Of a DNA stretch of 64,000 bases, positions 45,059-54,443 are shown piece after piece (within the stretch, counting starts at the first letter, position 1; each line of letters starts with the position of its first letter). The stretch comes from Streptomyces sp. KMM 9044 (GTDB taxonomy: Bacteria; Actinomycetota; Actinomycetes; Streptomycetales; Streptomycetaceae). The notes beneath the pieces were generated by a model, which made no database searches, was not told the DNA's origin, and saw nothing but the letters and a program-made list of their open reading frames with translations. Both the position numbers and the translations under genes were made by a program. The stretch covers positions 2,294,001-2,358,000 of the forward strand of contig NZ_CP113910.1 of NCBI RefSeq assembly GCF_024701375.2, written 5' to 3'.

Positions 45059-46297
45059 TCAGCGGCGGGCGACGCCCTCCGCACGGGCCGCCGCGGCGAC
45101 CGCCGCCGTCACCGCCGGCGCGACCCGCTCGTCGAACGGGGACGGGATGACGTAGTCGGGGGCGAGATCGTCTCCGACCACGGCCGCCAGCGCCTCGGCC
45201 GCCGCCAGCTTCATCCCCTCGGTGATCCGCGAGGCCCGCACCTGCAGCGCCCCGGCGAAGATCCCCGGGAACGCCAGCACGTTGTTGATCTGGTTCGGGA
45301 AGTCCGACCGCCCGGTGGCCACGACGGCCGCGTACTTGTGGGCGATCTCCGGGAGCACCTCGGGATCGGGGTTGGCCATGGCGAAGACGAAGGCACCCTC
45401 GGCCATCGACGCCACCGCCGTCTCCGCCACCGTACCGCCGGAGACGCCGATGAAGACGTCGGCCCCGGCGAGCGCGTCCTCCAGCGATCCGGAGAGGCCG
45501 GCCTTGTTGGTGAACCGGGCGACCTCCCGCTTGACCGGCGTGAGGTCCTCGCGGTCCCGTGAGACGACACCCTTGCGGTCGGCCACCGCGACGTCGCCGA
45601 TACCGGCCTCGACGAGCATCTTCGCGATGGCGACACCGGCCGCGCCCGCGCCCGAGATCACGGCCCGCAGCTCACCCAGGGACCGCCCGCTCAGCCGCGC
45701 CGCGTTCCGCAGTGCCGCCAGCGACACGACCGCGGTGCCGTGCTGGTCGTCGTGGAAGACCGGGATGTCCAGCAGTTCCTGGAGCCGCTGCTCGATCTCG
45801 AAGCACCGGGGCGCCGAGATGTCCTCCAGGTTCACGCCGCCGAAGGACGGGGCGAGCCGGACCACGGTCTCGACGATCTCGTCCACGTCGGTGCAGTCCA
45901 GGGCGAGCGGAACCGCGTCCACGCCGCCGAACTGCTTGAAGAGGATCGCCTTGCCCTCCATCACGGGGAGGGAGGCCTCGGGGCCGATGTCACCGAGCCC
46001 CAGCACGGCCGTACCGTCCGTGACGACGGCGACGACCGAGGACTTCCAGGTGTAGTCGTGGACGAGGTCCGGCTGCTCGGCGATCGCGCTGCACACCTTC
46101 GCGACGCCGGGTGTGTACGCCAGGGACAGGTCGTCCTTGTCGCGGAGCGGCACGGTGGCCTGCACAGCCATCTTGCCGCCGCGGTGCAGCGCGAATGCCG
46201 GGTCGAAGGACTCGAGGGGCTCCGCCCCGCCGTCCTTCTCCTCATGACCGGTCCGGCTTTCGCTGTCGCTGCGAGGATTGACGATCTCCGCTGCCAC
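45059..46297 (-). CDS. NAD(P)-dependent malic enzyme
   Basis: 412 residues. Catalyses oxidative decarboxylation of malate to pyruvate. Signatures: catalytic tyrosine in [13 protein letters not shown], the lysine in [20 protein letters not shown], divalent-metal site in [27 protein letters not shown] and the dinucleotide motif [20 protein letters not shown]-terminal [19 protein letters not shown] is typical of the short bacterial form without a phosphotransacetylase domain. In Streptomyces malic enzymes supply NADPH and link C4 metabolism to lipid synthesis. Followed by a terminator. Confidence 0.95.
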   Translation of the reverse strand: MAAEIVNPRSDSESRTGHEEKDGGAEPLESFDPAFALHRGGKMAVQATVPLRDKDDLSLAYTPGVAKVCSAIAEQPDLVHDYTWKSSVVAVVTDGTAVLGLGDIGPEASLPVMEGKAILFKQFGGVDAVPLALDCTDVDEIVETVVRLAPSFGGVNLEDISAPRCFEIEQRLQELLDIPVFHDDQHGTAVVSLAALRNAARLSGRSLGELRAVISGAGAAGVAIAKMLVEAGIGDVAVADRKGVVSRDREDLTPVKREVARFTNKAGLSGSLEDALAGADVFIGVSGGTVAETAVASMAEGAFVFAMANPDPEVLPEIAHKYAAVVATGRSDFPNQINNVLAFPGIFAGALQVRASRITEGMKLAAAEALAAVVGDDLAPDYVIPSPFDERVAPAVTAAVAAAARAEGVARR

Positions 46298-46881
46298 TTG
46301 GTTTTACCCCTTAATCGTTCACGGTTTGAGGGTTGCCGCTCCGGGTGAGGAGCGGGCGGGACCGTGCCGGGCCCGGTGGGTTGATGCGTCGGGCTCGGAC
46401 ACGACGGGCGCGCCGCACACGCGCCCTTGATCCCCGGATGAGGGGTGTAAAGCACCTTCTTACCGGACCGACGCCTTCGGCGACGAGTCCATAACGCAAA
46501 GGTCACATGCGGGCGCCAGGACCCATCGACCATTTTCAGGACAAGGCCCGGACAAAGACTCGGCAAGCGCTCGAGCCGCAACAAATCCGACGGCCGAACG
46601 CCCTTTACCTCACCGAAGACCGAAGATCTTCCGGCCACGATGGCGTAAACCAGCAGGCTGCCCGGCCATGGTGGAGCGGGGCAGTGCGGTTCGAGCGTCA
46701 CCTGTTATCCGATTTTGACATGGCGAGCCCACTGAACGGCGCAGTCCGAATGGCAAGATGCGGTCATCACACAGAGTCGCGACACTCGAAGACGTGTGCT
46801 TCCGTCGACTCGCGGCACTGCCGATACCCATCGGCCGTGGCCGACCCCATCGGCACCCCACCCTTCCGCCGGAGGAACACC
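46298..46881. other. Divergent intergenic region, malic enzyme / amino-acid ABC transporter
   Basis: 584 bp that I judge non-coding: open frames here lack protein-like character. TTGACA at 46715-46720 may be a -35 for the ABC operon, but I see no good -10 at the right distance. GGAGGA precedes the transporter start. An AT-rich stretch (CTTGGTTTTACCCCTTAATC) lies just upstream of the malic enzyme start. Confidence 0.4.
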
Positions 46882-47850
46882 ATGACCGCACGTACCACCC
46901 GTCGTACCCCCGCCGCCAAGTCCCGACTGGCAGCGGTTGGCGCGATCGCGGTCGCAGGCACCCTGCTCGTCACCGGCTGCGGTGACCAGACCAAGGACAA
47001 CGGCAACGGCTCGGACGGCGGCAGCACCGCGGCCGACAGCGCCGCCCCGCTGGCCGACAAGCTGCCGCAGGCGATCCGCGACAAGGGCGTCATCAAGGTC
47101 GGCTCGGACATCGCGTACGCCCCGGTCGAGTTCAAGGACGACTCCGGCGAAACGGTCGGCATCGACCCCGACCTCGCCGACGCCATGGGCAAGCAGCTCG
47201 GCGTGACGTTCGAGTTCGAGAACGGCACCTTCGACACCCTGATCACGGGTCTGCGCTCCAAGCGGTACGACATCGCCATGTCCGCGATGACCGACACCAA
47301 GGACCGCCAGGAAGGCATCGACTCCGAGACCGGCAAGAAGGTCGGCGAGGGCGTCGACTTCGTCGACTACTTCACGGCCGGTGTGTCGATCTACACCGAG
47401 AAGGGTGACGACCAGGGCATCAAGACCTGGTCGGACCTGTGCGGCAAGAAGATCGTGCTGCAGCGCGGCACCGTCTCCGAGGACCTCGCCAAGGCCGAGG
47501 CCGAGAAGTGCCCGGCGGACCAGAAGCTCAGCATCGAGTCCTTCGACAACGACCAGCAGGCCCAGACCCGCCTGCGGGCCGGCGGTGCCGACGCCGGATC
47601 GTCCGACTTCCCGGTCGCCGCGTACGCCGTGAAGACCTCCGGCGGCGGCAACGACTTCGAGCTGGTCGGCGAGCAGGTCGAGGCCGCCCCGTACGGCATC
47701 GCGGTCGCCAAGACCAACACCGAACTGCGGGACGCCCTCCAGGCCGCGCTGGAGGCCGTGATCGAGAACGGCGAGTACCAGGAGATCATGGACAAGTGGG
47801 GCGTCGAGGAAGGCGCCGTCGGCGAAGCCACCGTCAACGGCGGCAAGTGA
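46882..47850 (+). CDS. Amino-acid ABC transporter substrate-binding lipoprotein (glutamate/polar amino acid type)
   Basis: 322 residues; GGAGGA 6 bases upstream of the ATG. Lipoprotein signal: basic start, hydrophobic core, lipobox LLVTGC, so anchored outside the membrane. SBP family 3 fold: GVIKVGSDIAYAPVEFKDDSGETVGIDPDLADAMGKQLGV, LITGLRSKRYDIAMSAMTDTKDR, FTAGVSIYTEKGD and KIVLQRGTVSEDLAK. Hinged ligand-binding protein delivering a polar amino acid to the permease encoded next. First gene of a three-gene operon. Confidence 0.93.
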   Translation: MTARTTRRTPAAKSRLAAVGAIAVAGTLLVTGCGDQTKDNGNGSDGGSTAADSAAPLADKLPQAIRDKGVIKVGSDIAYAPVEFKDDSGETVGIDPDLADAMGKQLGVTFEFENGTFDTLITGLRSKRYDIAMSAMTDTKDRQEGIDSETGKKVGEGVDFVDYFTAGVSIYTEKGDDQGIKTWSDLCGKKIVLQRGTVSEDLAKAEAEKCPADQKLSIESFDNDQQAQTRLRAGGADAGSSDFPVAAYAVKTSGGGNDFELVGEQVEAAPYGIAVAKTNTELRDALQAALEAVIENGEYQEIMDKWGVEEGAVGEATVNGGK

Positions 47851-47883
47851 CCGCGGGCCTCGCGGCGCTGAGAGGCAACACCC

Positions 47884-48822
47884 GTGACTGTTGACACCGA
47901 CAAGACGACGGGCCCGGCCGACACCCCGCCGGCCGGCCCGGAGGCCATCAAGGCCATCCCGGTCCGTCACTACGGCCGGTACGTCACCGGCGTGATCGCT
48001 CTCGTCCTGCTGGGCTCGGTCGTCTACGCCTTCTCCCAGGGCAGGATCAACTGGAACGCGATCCCGGACTACTTCTTCGACGGCCGTGTCCTCGGCGGTG
48101 TGGGCAAGACGCTCCTGATGACCGTCCTGGCCATGACCATGGGCATCGTCGGCGGCATCGTGCTGGCTGTCATGCGACTGTCGGAGAACCCGGTGACCTC
48201 GGCGATCGCGTGGTTCTACATCTGGTTCTTCCGGGGCACCCCGGTCCTGGTGCAGCTGGTGGTCTGGTTCAACCTGGGCCTGGTCTTCGACTACATCAGC
48301 CTCGGGCCGGTCTACCGGGACGAGTGGTCCGACTTCATGACCCCGTTCCTGACCGCGCTGCTCGGCCTCGGCCTCAACGAGGCCGCGTACATGGCGGAGA
48401 TCTGCCGTGCAGGTCTGCTCTCGGTCGACGAGGGCCAGACGGAGGCGTCGCACGCGCTGGGCATGAGCCACACCAAGACGCTGCGCCGCGTCGTCATCCC
48501 GCAGGCGATGCGCGTCATCGTGCCGCCCACGGGCAACGAGGTCATCAACATGCTGAAGACGACCTCGCTGGTGTCCGTCGTCCAGTACTCCGAGTTGTTC
48601 AGGGTGGCCCAGGACATCGGACAGACCTCCGGGGCCCCCGCGGAGATGCTGTTCCTGGCGGCGGCCTGGTACCTGCTGCTGACCTCGGTCTTCAGCGTCG
48701 GCCAGTACTACCTGGAGCGTTACTACGCCCGCGGCTCCACCCGGCAGCTGCCGGCGACGCCGTGGCAGAAGGTGAGGGCGAACATGCTGTCCCTCGGCCG
48801 CCCGAAGGGAGGCGCGGCATGA
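47884..48822 (+). CDS. Amino-acid ABC transporter permease
   Basis: 312 residues from GTG 47884. About 5-6 membrane helices; HEAT/His-Glu permease family motifs: [41 protein letters not shown], and the EAA loop [41 protein letters not shown] that contacts the ATPase. A single permease gene implies a homodimer. Stop overlaps the ATPase start (ATGA). Confidence 0.93.
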   Translation: MTVDTDKTTGPADTPPAGPEAIKAIPVRHYGRYVTGVIALVLLGSVVYAFSQGRINWNAIPDYFFDGRVLGGVGKTLLMTVLAMTMGIVGGIVLAVMRLSENPVTSAIAWFYIWFFRGTPVLVQLVVWFNLGLVFDYISLGPVYRDEWSDFMTPFLTALLGLGLNEAAYMAEICRAGLLSVDEGQTEASHALGMSHTKTLRRVVIPQAMRVIVPPTGNEVINMLKTTSLVSVVQYSELFRVAQDIGQTSGAPAEMLFLAAAWYLLLTSVFSVGQYYLERYYARGSTRQLPATPWQKVRANMLSLGRPKGGAA

Positions 48823-49631
48823 CCGACCAGGTGAAGGCGAGCACGACGGGCACACCGGTGAAGAACTCCTCCGTTCCCATGGTCAAGGCGGAGGGCGTTC
48901 ACAAGTCCTTCGGTCTCGTGGAGGTCCTCAAGGGCATCGACCTCGAGGTCAGGACGGGTGAGGTGTTCTGCCTCATCGGCCCTTCCGGCTCCGGCAAGTC
49001 CACCTTCCTGAGGTGTATCAACCACCTCGAGAAGATCAACGCCGGGCGTCTTTACGTCGACGGTGAGCTGGTCGGCTACCGCCAGAAGGGCGACAAGCTG
49101 TACGAGCTCAAGGACAGCGAGGTCGCGCTGAAGCGCCGGGACATCGGCATGGTCTTCCAGCGCTTCAACCTGTTCCCTCACATGACGGCGCTGGAGAACG
49201 TCATGGAGGCGCCGGTGCAGGTCAAGGGCGTGAGCAGGGCGCAGGCCAGGGAGCGCGCGGGGCAACTGCTGGAGCGCGTGGGCCTGGCCGACAAGGCCGA
49301 GGGCTACCCCACGCAGCTCTCCGGCGGCCAGCAGCAGCGGGTGGCGATCGCGCGGGCGCTCGCCATGGACCCGAAGCTGATGCTGTTCGACGAGCCGACC
49401 TCGGCCCTCGACCCGGAACTGGTCGGTGACGTCCTCGACGTCATGCGCGATCTGGCCGAGTCGGGCATGACGATGGTCGTCGTCACCCACGAGATGGGCT
49501 TCGCCCGCGAGGTGGGCGACAACCTGGTCTTCATGGACGGCGGCGTGGTGGTCGAGTCCGGCCGCCCGCGGGACGTGCTGACCGACCCGCAGCACGAGCG
49601 GACGAAGTCGTTCCTGTCCAAGGTGCTCTGA
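48819..49631 (+). CDS. Amino-acid ABC transporter ATP-binding protein
   Basis: 270 residues. Walker [21 protein letters not shown]-loop [16 protein letters not shown], signature [17 protein letters not shown], Walker [18 protein letters not shown]-loop [13 protein letters not shown]: all motifs of GlnQ-type ATPases. Last gene of the operon, with 4-bp overlap with the permease gene and a terminator after it. Confidence 0.95.
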   Translation: MTDQVKASTTGTPVKNSSVPMVKAEGVHKSFGLVEVLKGIDLEVRTGEVFCLIGPSGSGKSTFLRCINHLEKINAGRLYVDGELVGYRQKGDKLYELKDSEVALKRRDIGMVFQRFNLFPHMTALENVMEAPVQVKGVSRAQARERAGQLLERVGLADKAEGYPTQLSGGQQQRVAIARALAMDPKLMLFDEPTSALDPELVGDVLDVMRDLAESGMTMVVVTHEMGFAREVGDNLVFMDGGVVVESGRPRDVLTDPQHERTKSFLSKVL

Positions 49632-49655
49632 CGGCCCACGGGAACACGCGAGGAC

Positions 49656-49692
49656 GGAGGGGCGGTACGGATGATCTCCGTACCGCCCCTCC
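49656..49692. terminator. Hairpin terminator between ABC operon and methyltransferase gene
   Basis: GGAGGGGCGGTACGG pairs perfectly with CCGTACCGCCCCTCC around a 7-base loop; it serves the two convergent transcripts. Confidence 0.93.
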
Positions 49693-49715
49693 GGCGTGCG
49701 CCTCGTACGGCCGGC

Positions 49716-50504
49716 TCACTTCACCGCGAGCAGCAGGGTGTCCGAGGGCGAGCACCACACCGGGCGGGCCTCGGCGAACCCCTTTTCGCGCAGCACGCGC
49801 GCGTGCCACGCCGCGGACGGCGTGTCACCGTCGGCGTGCTCGCCGTAGATCCCGAAGCGTCGGGCGGTGGGTTCGGCCAGGACGGGGTCCTCGGCCGCGG
49901 CCTTCCACCATTCGGCCCAGTCGAGGGCACCGGCGCGTTTGGCCTGCTCCATGCGTGCGTGACGCTGGGCGCGCTCGGCCGCGTTGATCCGGGGGGTCGC
50001 CTCGTCGATCATGTGGTCCGCGTTCATGAAGACACCGCCGTCGCGGACCAGTTCCGCGACCTGTCCGTAGAGGTCCGCGAGAGGTTCGCCGTGCAGCCAG
50101 TGGAGGGCGGTCGCGGTCAGTACGGCGTCGTAGGAGTCACGGGGAAGCCGGGCGGGCCAGTCGGGGTCCTTGAGGTCGGCCGTGACGAAGGCGACCCGCT
50201 CGTCGTCCGCGAAGGTGCCCTCGGCGATGGTGAGCAGCGCCGGGTCCAGGTCGACGCCGGTGCTGGTGGCGTCCGGGAACCGGGCGAGCAGCCGGGCGGT
50301 GATGGTCCCCGTGCCGCAGGCGAGGTCCAGGACGCGCGGAGAGGTGCCGACGACGGCCTCCATCATGTCGAGCATGATCCGGAACCGCTCCTCACGGTCG
50401 GGCATGTACCACTCCTGCTGGCGGTCCCAGCTCTCCTGCCAGGCCTGCCAGTCCGCTGTCACCGCGGCCCCGACCGCCGTCGTACTGATGCTCGAGTCCA
50501 TCAT
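49716..50504 (-). CDS. SAM-dependent class I methyltransferase
   Basis: 262 residues from ATG 50504, with GGGAGA five bases upstream. Motif I is VLDLACGTGTITARLL, followed by STGVDLDPALLTIAEG, FVTADLKDPDWPARLP and DAVLTATALHWLHGEPL; these fit the ubiE/trans-aconitate-type small-molecule methyltransferases. Substrate unknown. It is divergent from the CGNR gene and convergent with the ABC operon. Confidence 0.88.
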   Translation of the reverse strand: MMDSSISTTAVGAAVTADWQAWQESWDRQQEWYMPDREERFRIMLDMMEAVVGTSPRVLDLACGTGTITARLLARFPDATSTGVDLDPALLTIAEGTFADDERVAFVTADLKDPDWPARLPRDSYDAVLTATALHWLHGEPLADLYGQVAELVRDGGVFMNADHMIDEATPRINAAERAQRHARMEQAKRAGALDWAEWWKAAAEDPVLAEPTARRFGIYGEHADGDTPSAAWHARVLREKGFAEARPVWCSPSDTLLLAVK

Positions 50505-50603
50505 GCAGCTCTCCCGTATCCATGAAACGTAATACCCTTTAACTACAGTCACCTGTTACTTGACCGCAGGCACGACCATAGACCTCCCACGTAAGGACTA
50601 CAA

Positions 50604-51233
50604 GTGGAACTGGCCTATTACTCAGACTACGCCCTGCGTCTCGTCAACACCGAGGAGCCGGCCCGGGGCAAGGACACCCTGACCTCGGTGGACGCCGTCC
50701 GTGACCTGTTCGGTGCCAACCAGTCCGCGGCGCGGCGCGCGACCGAGGCGGACGTGACCCGGTTCCGTTCCGTCCGGGCCCGGCTGCGCGCGGTCTTCGA
50801 GGCGGCGGACGCGGGCGACGAGACCCTCGGCGTCGACCTGCTGAACTCACTGCTGCTGGAGTTCCCGGTGAGCCCGCAGATCTCCGGGCACGACCACCGT
50901 GACGACGACGGCCGCCCCCTGTGGCACATGCACCTGGCGGACCATCCCTCCAACCCGACCGCCGGCTACGCCGCCATCGCCGCGATGGGTCTGGCCTTCC
51001 ACCTCACCGAGTACGGCGTCGACCGCCTCGGCCTGTGCGAGGCGCCGCCCTGCCGCAACGCCTACCTCGACACCTCGACCAACCGCTCCCGGCGTTACTG
51101 CTCGGACCGCTGCGCCACCCGCGCCAACGTGGCCGCCTACCGCGCCCGCAAGCGCCTGGAGGCCGAGCGGGCGGTGAACACCGGCCGGGCCGCCGACAGC
51201 GCCCAGCCCAGCACGGCCAGCGGCGAGCGCTGA
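50604..51233 (+). CDS. CGNR zinc-finger protein (ABATE/CGNR family)
   Basis: 209 residues from GTG 50604, with AAGGA six bases upstream. N-terminal ABATE-like helical domain (ALRLVNTEEPARGKDTL, RRATEADVTRFRSVRARLRAVF) and the C-terminal CGNR treble-clef finger: CEAPPCRNAYLDTSTNRSRRYCSDRCATRANVAAYRAR, with four cysteines for zinc. Probably a DNA-binding stress-response regulator. The final ~97 bp overlap antisense the sodX gene. Confidence 0.88.
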   Translation: MELAYYSDYALRLVNTEEPARGKDTLTSVDAVRDLFGANQSAARRATEADVTRFRSVRARLRAVFEAADAGDETLGVDLLNSLLLEFPVSPQISGHDHRDDDGRPLWHMHLADHPSNPTAGYAAIAAMGLAFHLTEYGVDRLGLCEAPPCRNAYLDTSTNRSRRYCSDRCATRANVAAYRARKRLEAERAVNTGRAADSAQPSTASGER

Positions 51234-51571
51234 GCCGGTTCGCGCGGCCGGTAGCGCAGGCGGACCCGGCCGAGCACCAGTTCGTCGGGCACCACCCCGT
51301 AGTCGGTGCTGTCACCGCCGGCGTACCGGTTGTCCCCCAGCACCCACCAGCCGCCCTCGCGCTGCTCGGCGATCCGCTTGACCACGAGCAGATCCTGCTG
51401 GAACGGGTGTCGCAGCACGACTACGCATCCCGGCCCGACCGGGGCTCCGTAATGCACCAGGAGCCGGTCCCCGTGGTGCAGCGTGGGCACCATGGACGGC
51501 CCCGTCACCTCGGCCACCCCGAAGGGCAGCGGCGCCCTTGCCCGCCCGGCGTCCTGCGACAGCTCCGGCAT
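51137..51571 (-). CDS. sodX: Nickel-type superoxide dismutase maturation protease
   Basis: 144 residues from ATG 51571. Signal-peptidase-like S24/S26 core: serine in EVTGPSMVPTLHHGDRLLVHYG and the lysine in QQDLLVVKRIAEQRE, then GGWWVLGDNRYAGGDSTDYGVV. Trims the leader from NiSOD so the new N-terminal His can bind nickel; always encoded next to sodN. Here it is divergent from sodN. It overlaps the 3' end of the CGNR gene by 97 bp in antisense. Confidence 0.93.
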   Translation of the reverse strand: MPELSQDAGRARAPLPFGVAEVTGPSMVPTLHHGDRLLVHYGAPVGPGCVVVLRHPFQQDLLVVKRIAEQREGGWWVLGDNRYAGGDSTDYGVVPDELVLGRVRLRYRPREPAQRSPLAVLGWALSAARPVFTARSASRRLRAR

Positions 51572-51716
51572 CACCCGGCACCTCCCCGGTTCTTCCTCCA
51601 CCAGTCCCAGTCTGACCCCGGACTTTTGTCCTAAGCCCCCGGGGGCACTCGAGAAAACCACTCCTCCACGGAGTAATGTCCCCTGTGAGAAGACGATCAC
51701 GAGGAAGGATTGCTCC

Positions 51717-52112
51717 ATGCTTTCCCGCCTGTTTGCCCCCAAGGTCAAGGTCAGCGCCCACTGCGACCTGCCCTGCGGCGTGTACGACCCGGCCCAGGCC
51801 CGCATCGAGGCGGAGTCGGTGAAGGCCGTCCAGGAGAAGATGGCCGGCAACGACGACGCCCACTTCCAGGCCCGCGCCACGGTCATCAAGGAGCAGCGCG
51901 CCGAACTGGCGAAGCACCACGTCTCCGTCCTGTGGAGCGACTACTTCAAGCCCCCGCACTTCGAGAAGTACCCGGAGCTGCACCAGCTGGTCAACGACAC
52001 CCTGAAGGCCCTGTCGGCCGCCAAGGGTTCGACCGACCCGGCCACCGGCCAGAAGGCACTGGACCACATCGCCCAGATCGACAAGATCTTCTGGGAGACG
52101 AAGAAGGCCTGA
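51717..52112 (+). CDS. sodN: Nickel-containing superoxide dismutase
   Basis: 131 residues. The N-terminal leader of 14 residues (MLSRLFAPKVKVSA) precedes the nickel hook HCDLPCGVYDP; after cleavage by SodX, His1, Cys2 and Cys6 coordinate nickel. The rest is the four-helix bundle of NiSOD, a hexamer in the cytoplasm that dismutates superoxide. GAGGAAGGA lies upstream. Nickel-dependent control is usual in Streptomyces. In S. coelicolor the 3' part of this mRNA gives a small RNA; here an integrase remnant begins only 7 bp after the stop. Confidence 0.96.
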   Translation: MLSRLFAPKVKVSAHCDLPCGVYDPAQARIEAESVKAVQEKMAGNDDAHFQARATVIKEQRAELAKHHVSVLWSDYFKPPHFEKYPELHQLVNDTLKALSAAKGSTDPATGQKALDHIAQIDKIFWETKKA

Positions 52113-52119
52113 TCTCTGG

Positions 52120-52410
52120 CTAGGCGTTCTGACCTGCGGTTTCGCGGGTAACGTCGCCTACCTGTCCGCACCCGGTCCGCAGGCCGCCAAGCACGGCGTC
52201 CATGACGGCCCGGGTGCGGTCTTCTTCCCCGGGCCACAGGTGCGCGTAGATCCGCAGCGTGATGACGGCGGACGCGTGCCCGAGGACGAGCTGCACCTGC
52301 TTGACGCTCGCGCCGCCGGCGATGAGCGCAGAGGCGTAGAAGTGCCGCAGGTCGTGGGTGACCATGTGGGGCAGCTCGATGGCCTTACGACGTGGTGCGC
52401 GATTGAGCTT
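52120..52410 (-). pseudogene. C-terminal remnant of a tyrosine recombinase (integrase)
   Basis: Frame enters from the IS at about 52410 and reads RKAIELPHMVTHDLRHFYASALI, LVLGHASAVITLRIYAHLW, then ends at 52120. Contains the catalytic R (HDLRH), H/G (LGHAS) and tyrosine (IYAHLW) boxes; everything upstream (N-terminal and core-binding domains) is missing because the IS5-like element abuts it. It lies tail to tail with sodN. No tRNA or attL/attR pair was found nearby. Confidence 0.85.
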
Positions 52411-53406
52411 GGGGCGTGCCGGCCTGGCGGGTTGGCTGGTGGGTGATCACCTTTCGGCGGCGTGGTCGGAGAGCAGGCCGGCGACGGCCCGGTAGCTCTC
52501 ATCGAAGTACTTGCGGCGTCCGAGGAAGCGCTGGAGGGTTCGCCACTGCTTGTGCTCGGCGTTGGCGTGCTCCACGCAGATCCGTTCCGAGGACTGCTGG
52601 TGGCGCTCGGTCTCCCAGACGGCAACTTCCTCGGGTGTCGCGTCCTTCTTCGGTTTGAGCGGCGGGGCGGTGACCTGGCAGGGGAACTCCTTTGCCAGGC
52701 CTCGGTATCCGGCGTCGACCTTGGCCTTGACCTGGGGAAACTCCTTGAACAGGTCGGCGATGCCCTCGGTGCGCACGGCGGTCTGGTCGTGCACGCGGCC
52801 GGGCCGGAACGCCCCCGCCCACAGCGTGCGGCCCTTCTCGTCGGTGATGACGGTGGCCTTCTTGGTGTTCATCCTCTTCTTGCCCGAGACGAACGCACGG
52901 CGGCCGGGCTTGTTGGCCCGTGGTCGGCGCACCTGGACCTCCGTGCCGTCGATGCGCAGCTCGACGCCTTCGGCCGCAGCGTACGAAAAAACGTCCGCCA
53001 GGGTGCGAAGGCGCAGGTCGGGGCGGGCGGGGACGGCGAATCCGCGGGCCGCCAGGAGCGGCCGGATCTCGTGGACGGCGCGGGTGAGCGTGGAGCGGTC
53101 CACCCGGTACAGCTCCGCCAGGGCCGCGTGCGGGAGCTGGAAGCGCAGCACGACCAGGGTGACGATCACTCGGTCGACGAACACCAGATCGTGGTTCGGG
53201 CCGGCTCCTGGCGCGCGCTGACGGTCGTGACCTCGGCGTTCACGCAGCCGCCCCTCTTCCGCGGCCAACCAGGAGTCGGCAAGCTCGACGACGAGTTCGC
53301 CAAGGCGCCGCGGGGCAAGGCCGGTGAAGATACGCTTGGACAAGGCCGTGCGGCCAAGGTATTGCGTCACAACAACACCCAAGCCGCACGGCCTACTTCA
53401 TGCCCC
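52411..53406 (-). mobile_element. IS5-like insertion sequence
   Basis: About 1.0 kb, with a single transposase gene. The ends share an imperfect inverted repeat: left GGGGCGTGCCGGCCTGGC, right (complement) GGGGCATG...GGCCGTGC. I could not identify a target-site duplication, and the two flanks belong to unrelated gene fragments (an integrase 3' end and a TetR 3' end), suggesting a deletion after insertion. Boundaries are approximate to a few bases. Confidence 0.75.
52447..53382 (-). CDS. IS5-family transposase (DDE)
   Basis: 311 residues, apparently intact. N-terminal HTH domain of the family (FVDRVIVTLVVLRFQLPHAALAELYRVDRSTLTRAVHEIRPLL), then the DDE core: RIDGTEVQVRRP (first D), KVDAGYRGLAKEF (second D) and RICVEHANAEHKQWR (E). 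The KGRTLWAGAFRPGRVHDQTAVRTEG segment is typical for DDE_Tnp_4-like transposases of Streptomyces. Confidence 0.92.
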   Translation of the reverse strand: MGVVVTQYLGRTALSKRIFTGLAPRRLGELVVELADSWLAAEEGRLRERRGHDRQRAPGAGPNHDLVFVDRVIVTLVVLRFQLPHAALAELYRVDRSTLTRAVHEIRPLLAARGFAVPARPDLRLRTLADVFSYAAAEGVELRIDGTEVQVRRPRANKPGRRAFVSGKKRMNTKKATVITDEKGRTLWAGAFRPGRVHDQTAVRTEGIADLFKEFPQVKAKVDAGYRGLAKEFPCQVTAPPLKPKKDATPEEVAVWETERHQQSSERICVEHANAEHKQWRTLQRFLGRRKYFDESYRAVAGLLSDHAAER

Positions 53407-53656
53407 GACAGTGCCCCGATCGTTACCGCGCACCACGTCGATACGGCTCGCACCCGACCCGGCGGTCGTCGCCGAGCTGCTGACCCGGCCGCGGGGCCGC
53501 TCGCTCGTCACCGCGTTCATGCACGACCTGATGGCGCGTGCCACCGGTGACCGCACGGGCTGGCTGGCCCTGCTGGAGATGCGGCTGGAGGCCACCCGGC
53601 ACCCCGAACTGCTCACCTCCTACACCGCCTCGGCCCGCTTCTTGCCAGGCAAGTGA
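53407..53656 (+). pseudogene. C-terminal fragment of a TetR-family regulator
   Basis: In frame from the IS edge, DPAVVAELLTRPRGRSLVTAF and GDRTGWLALLEMRLEATRHPEL match the end of TetR ligand-binding domains. There is no DNA-binding domain; the first codons lie in the IS. The last residues (LLTSYTASARFLPGK) no longer resemble the family, so the 3' end may be rearranged as well. Confidence 0.6.
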
Positions 53657-53764
53657 AGCGAGGAGGCACGTCGGCAGCCAGGGCCGAACGTCCCTGTCGG
53701 GACGGGAAACCTGCCCGATCGCGTTCGGTCGGGCCCGGCCGGACGCGGGCGGGACGTCGGCCGG

Positions 53765-54373
53765 TCACGGGGTGCGGGGCTCGCGCCACATCGGCCACAT
53801 GTGAGGGCCGTCCGGGAGCGACAGGGGCTCGCCGGCCGGGGCGAAGCCGAGACGTTCGTACAGCAGACGGCTGCGGGCGCTGCTCGCCTCCAGATAGGCC
53901 GGCCGCCCCTCGCGGTCGCAGCGGTCGAGGACCGGACCGATGAGCGCGGTGCCGAGTCCCTCACCCTGCCGGCCGGGGGTCACGCCGATCATCCACAGGT
54001 ACTCGTGGGCCCGCCCGGTGGGGTGGACGCCCGCCGTCAGCCGGCCGATCATCTCCACCCGCTCGTTCTCCGGGTCGACGGCCTGGCGCACCTGCGCAGG
54101 CCCCTCGTCGTCCGCCCGGTCCCCGTCGCCGTGGTCGTCGGCCGGCATCGACGTCCACAGCGCGCACGCCGAGCCGTCCCCCGTGACATCGATGCGTCCT
54201 GCGGCAAGCACGATGTCGGTAAAGGCTCCCATCAGCCTGTGGTGCGTCGTACGGCGGTACTCCACGCCCGGGAAGACCCAGCCACTCACCGGGTCGTCCT
54301 GGAACGCCTCGTCCAGGAGCCGGACCAGCAGCTCCCGGTCCCCGTCCCCAGCCGTCCGGATCGCCACACCCAT
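53765..54373 (-). CDS. GNAT-family N-acetyltransferase
   Basis: 202 residues. GNAT fold: IRTAGDGDRELLVRLLDEAF (start), EYLWMIGVTPGRQGEGLGTALIGPVL (motif A acetyl-CoA loop, Q/RxxGxG/A as RQGEGLG), AYLEASSARSRLLYERLGFAPAGE (motif B). A ~25-residue acidic insertion (DDHGDGDRADDEG) lies between strands. Substrate unknown. Its upstream side is directly followed by the MITE cluster, 71 bp from the start codon. Confidence 0.9.
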   Translation of the reverse strand: MGVAIRTAGDGDRELLVRLLDEAFQDDPVSGWVFPGVEYRRTTHHRLMGAFTDIVLAAGRIDVTGDGSACALWTSMPADDHGDGDRADDEGPAQVRQAVDPENERVEMIGRLTAGVHPTGRAHEYLWMIGVTPGRQGEGLGTALIGPVLDRCDREGRPAYLEASSARSRLLYERLGFAPAGEPLSLPDGPHMWPMWREPRTP

Positions 54374-54443
54374 GTCCGCTCCTTCGCCTCAACCATCCTC
54401 TTCTGTAAGGGGGGTGACCCTATCGGGACGGCGATGCCCGGCG

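Noticed and set aside
46298..46881. Small genes between malic enzyme and the ABC operon
   Set aside because: Open frames are short, change character along their length and have no ribosome site or family resemblance.
52000..53700. tRNA attachment site for the integrase remnant
   Set aside because: No cloverleaf-like sequence or direct repeat was found near 52100-52150 or on the right flank.
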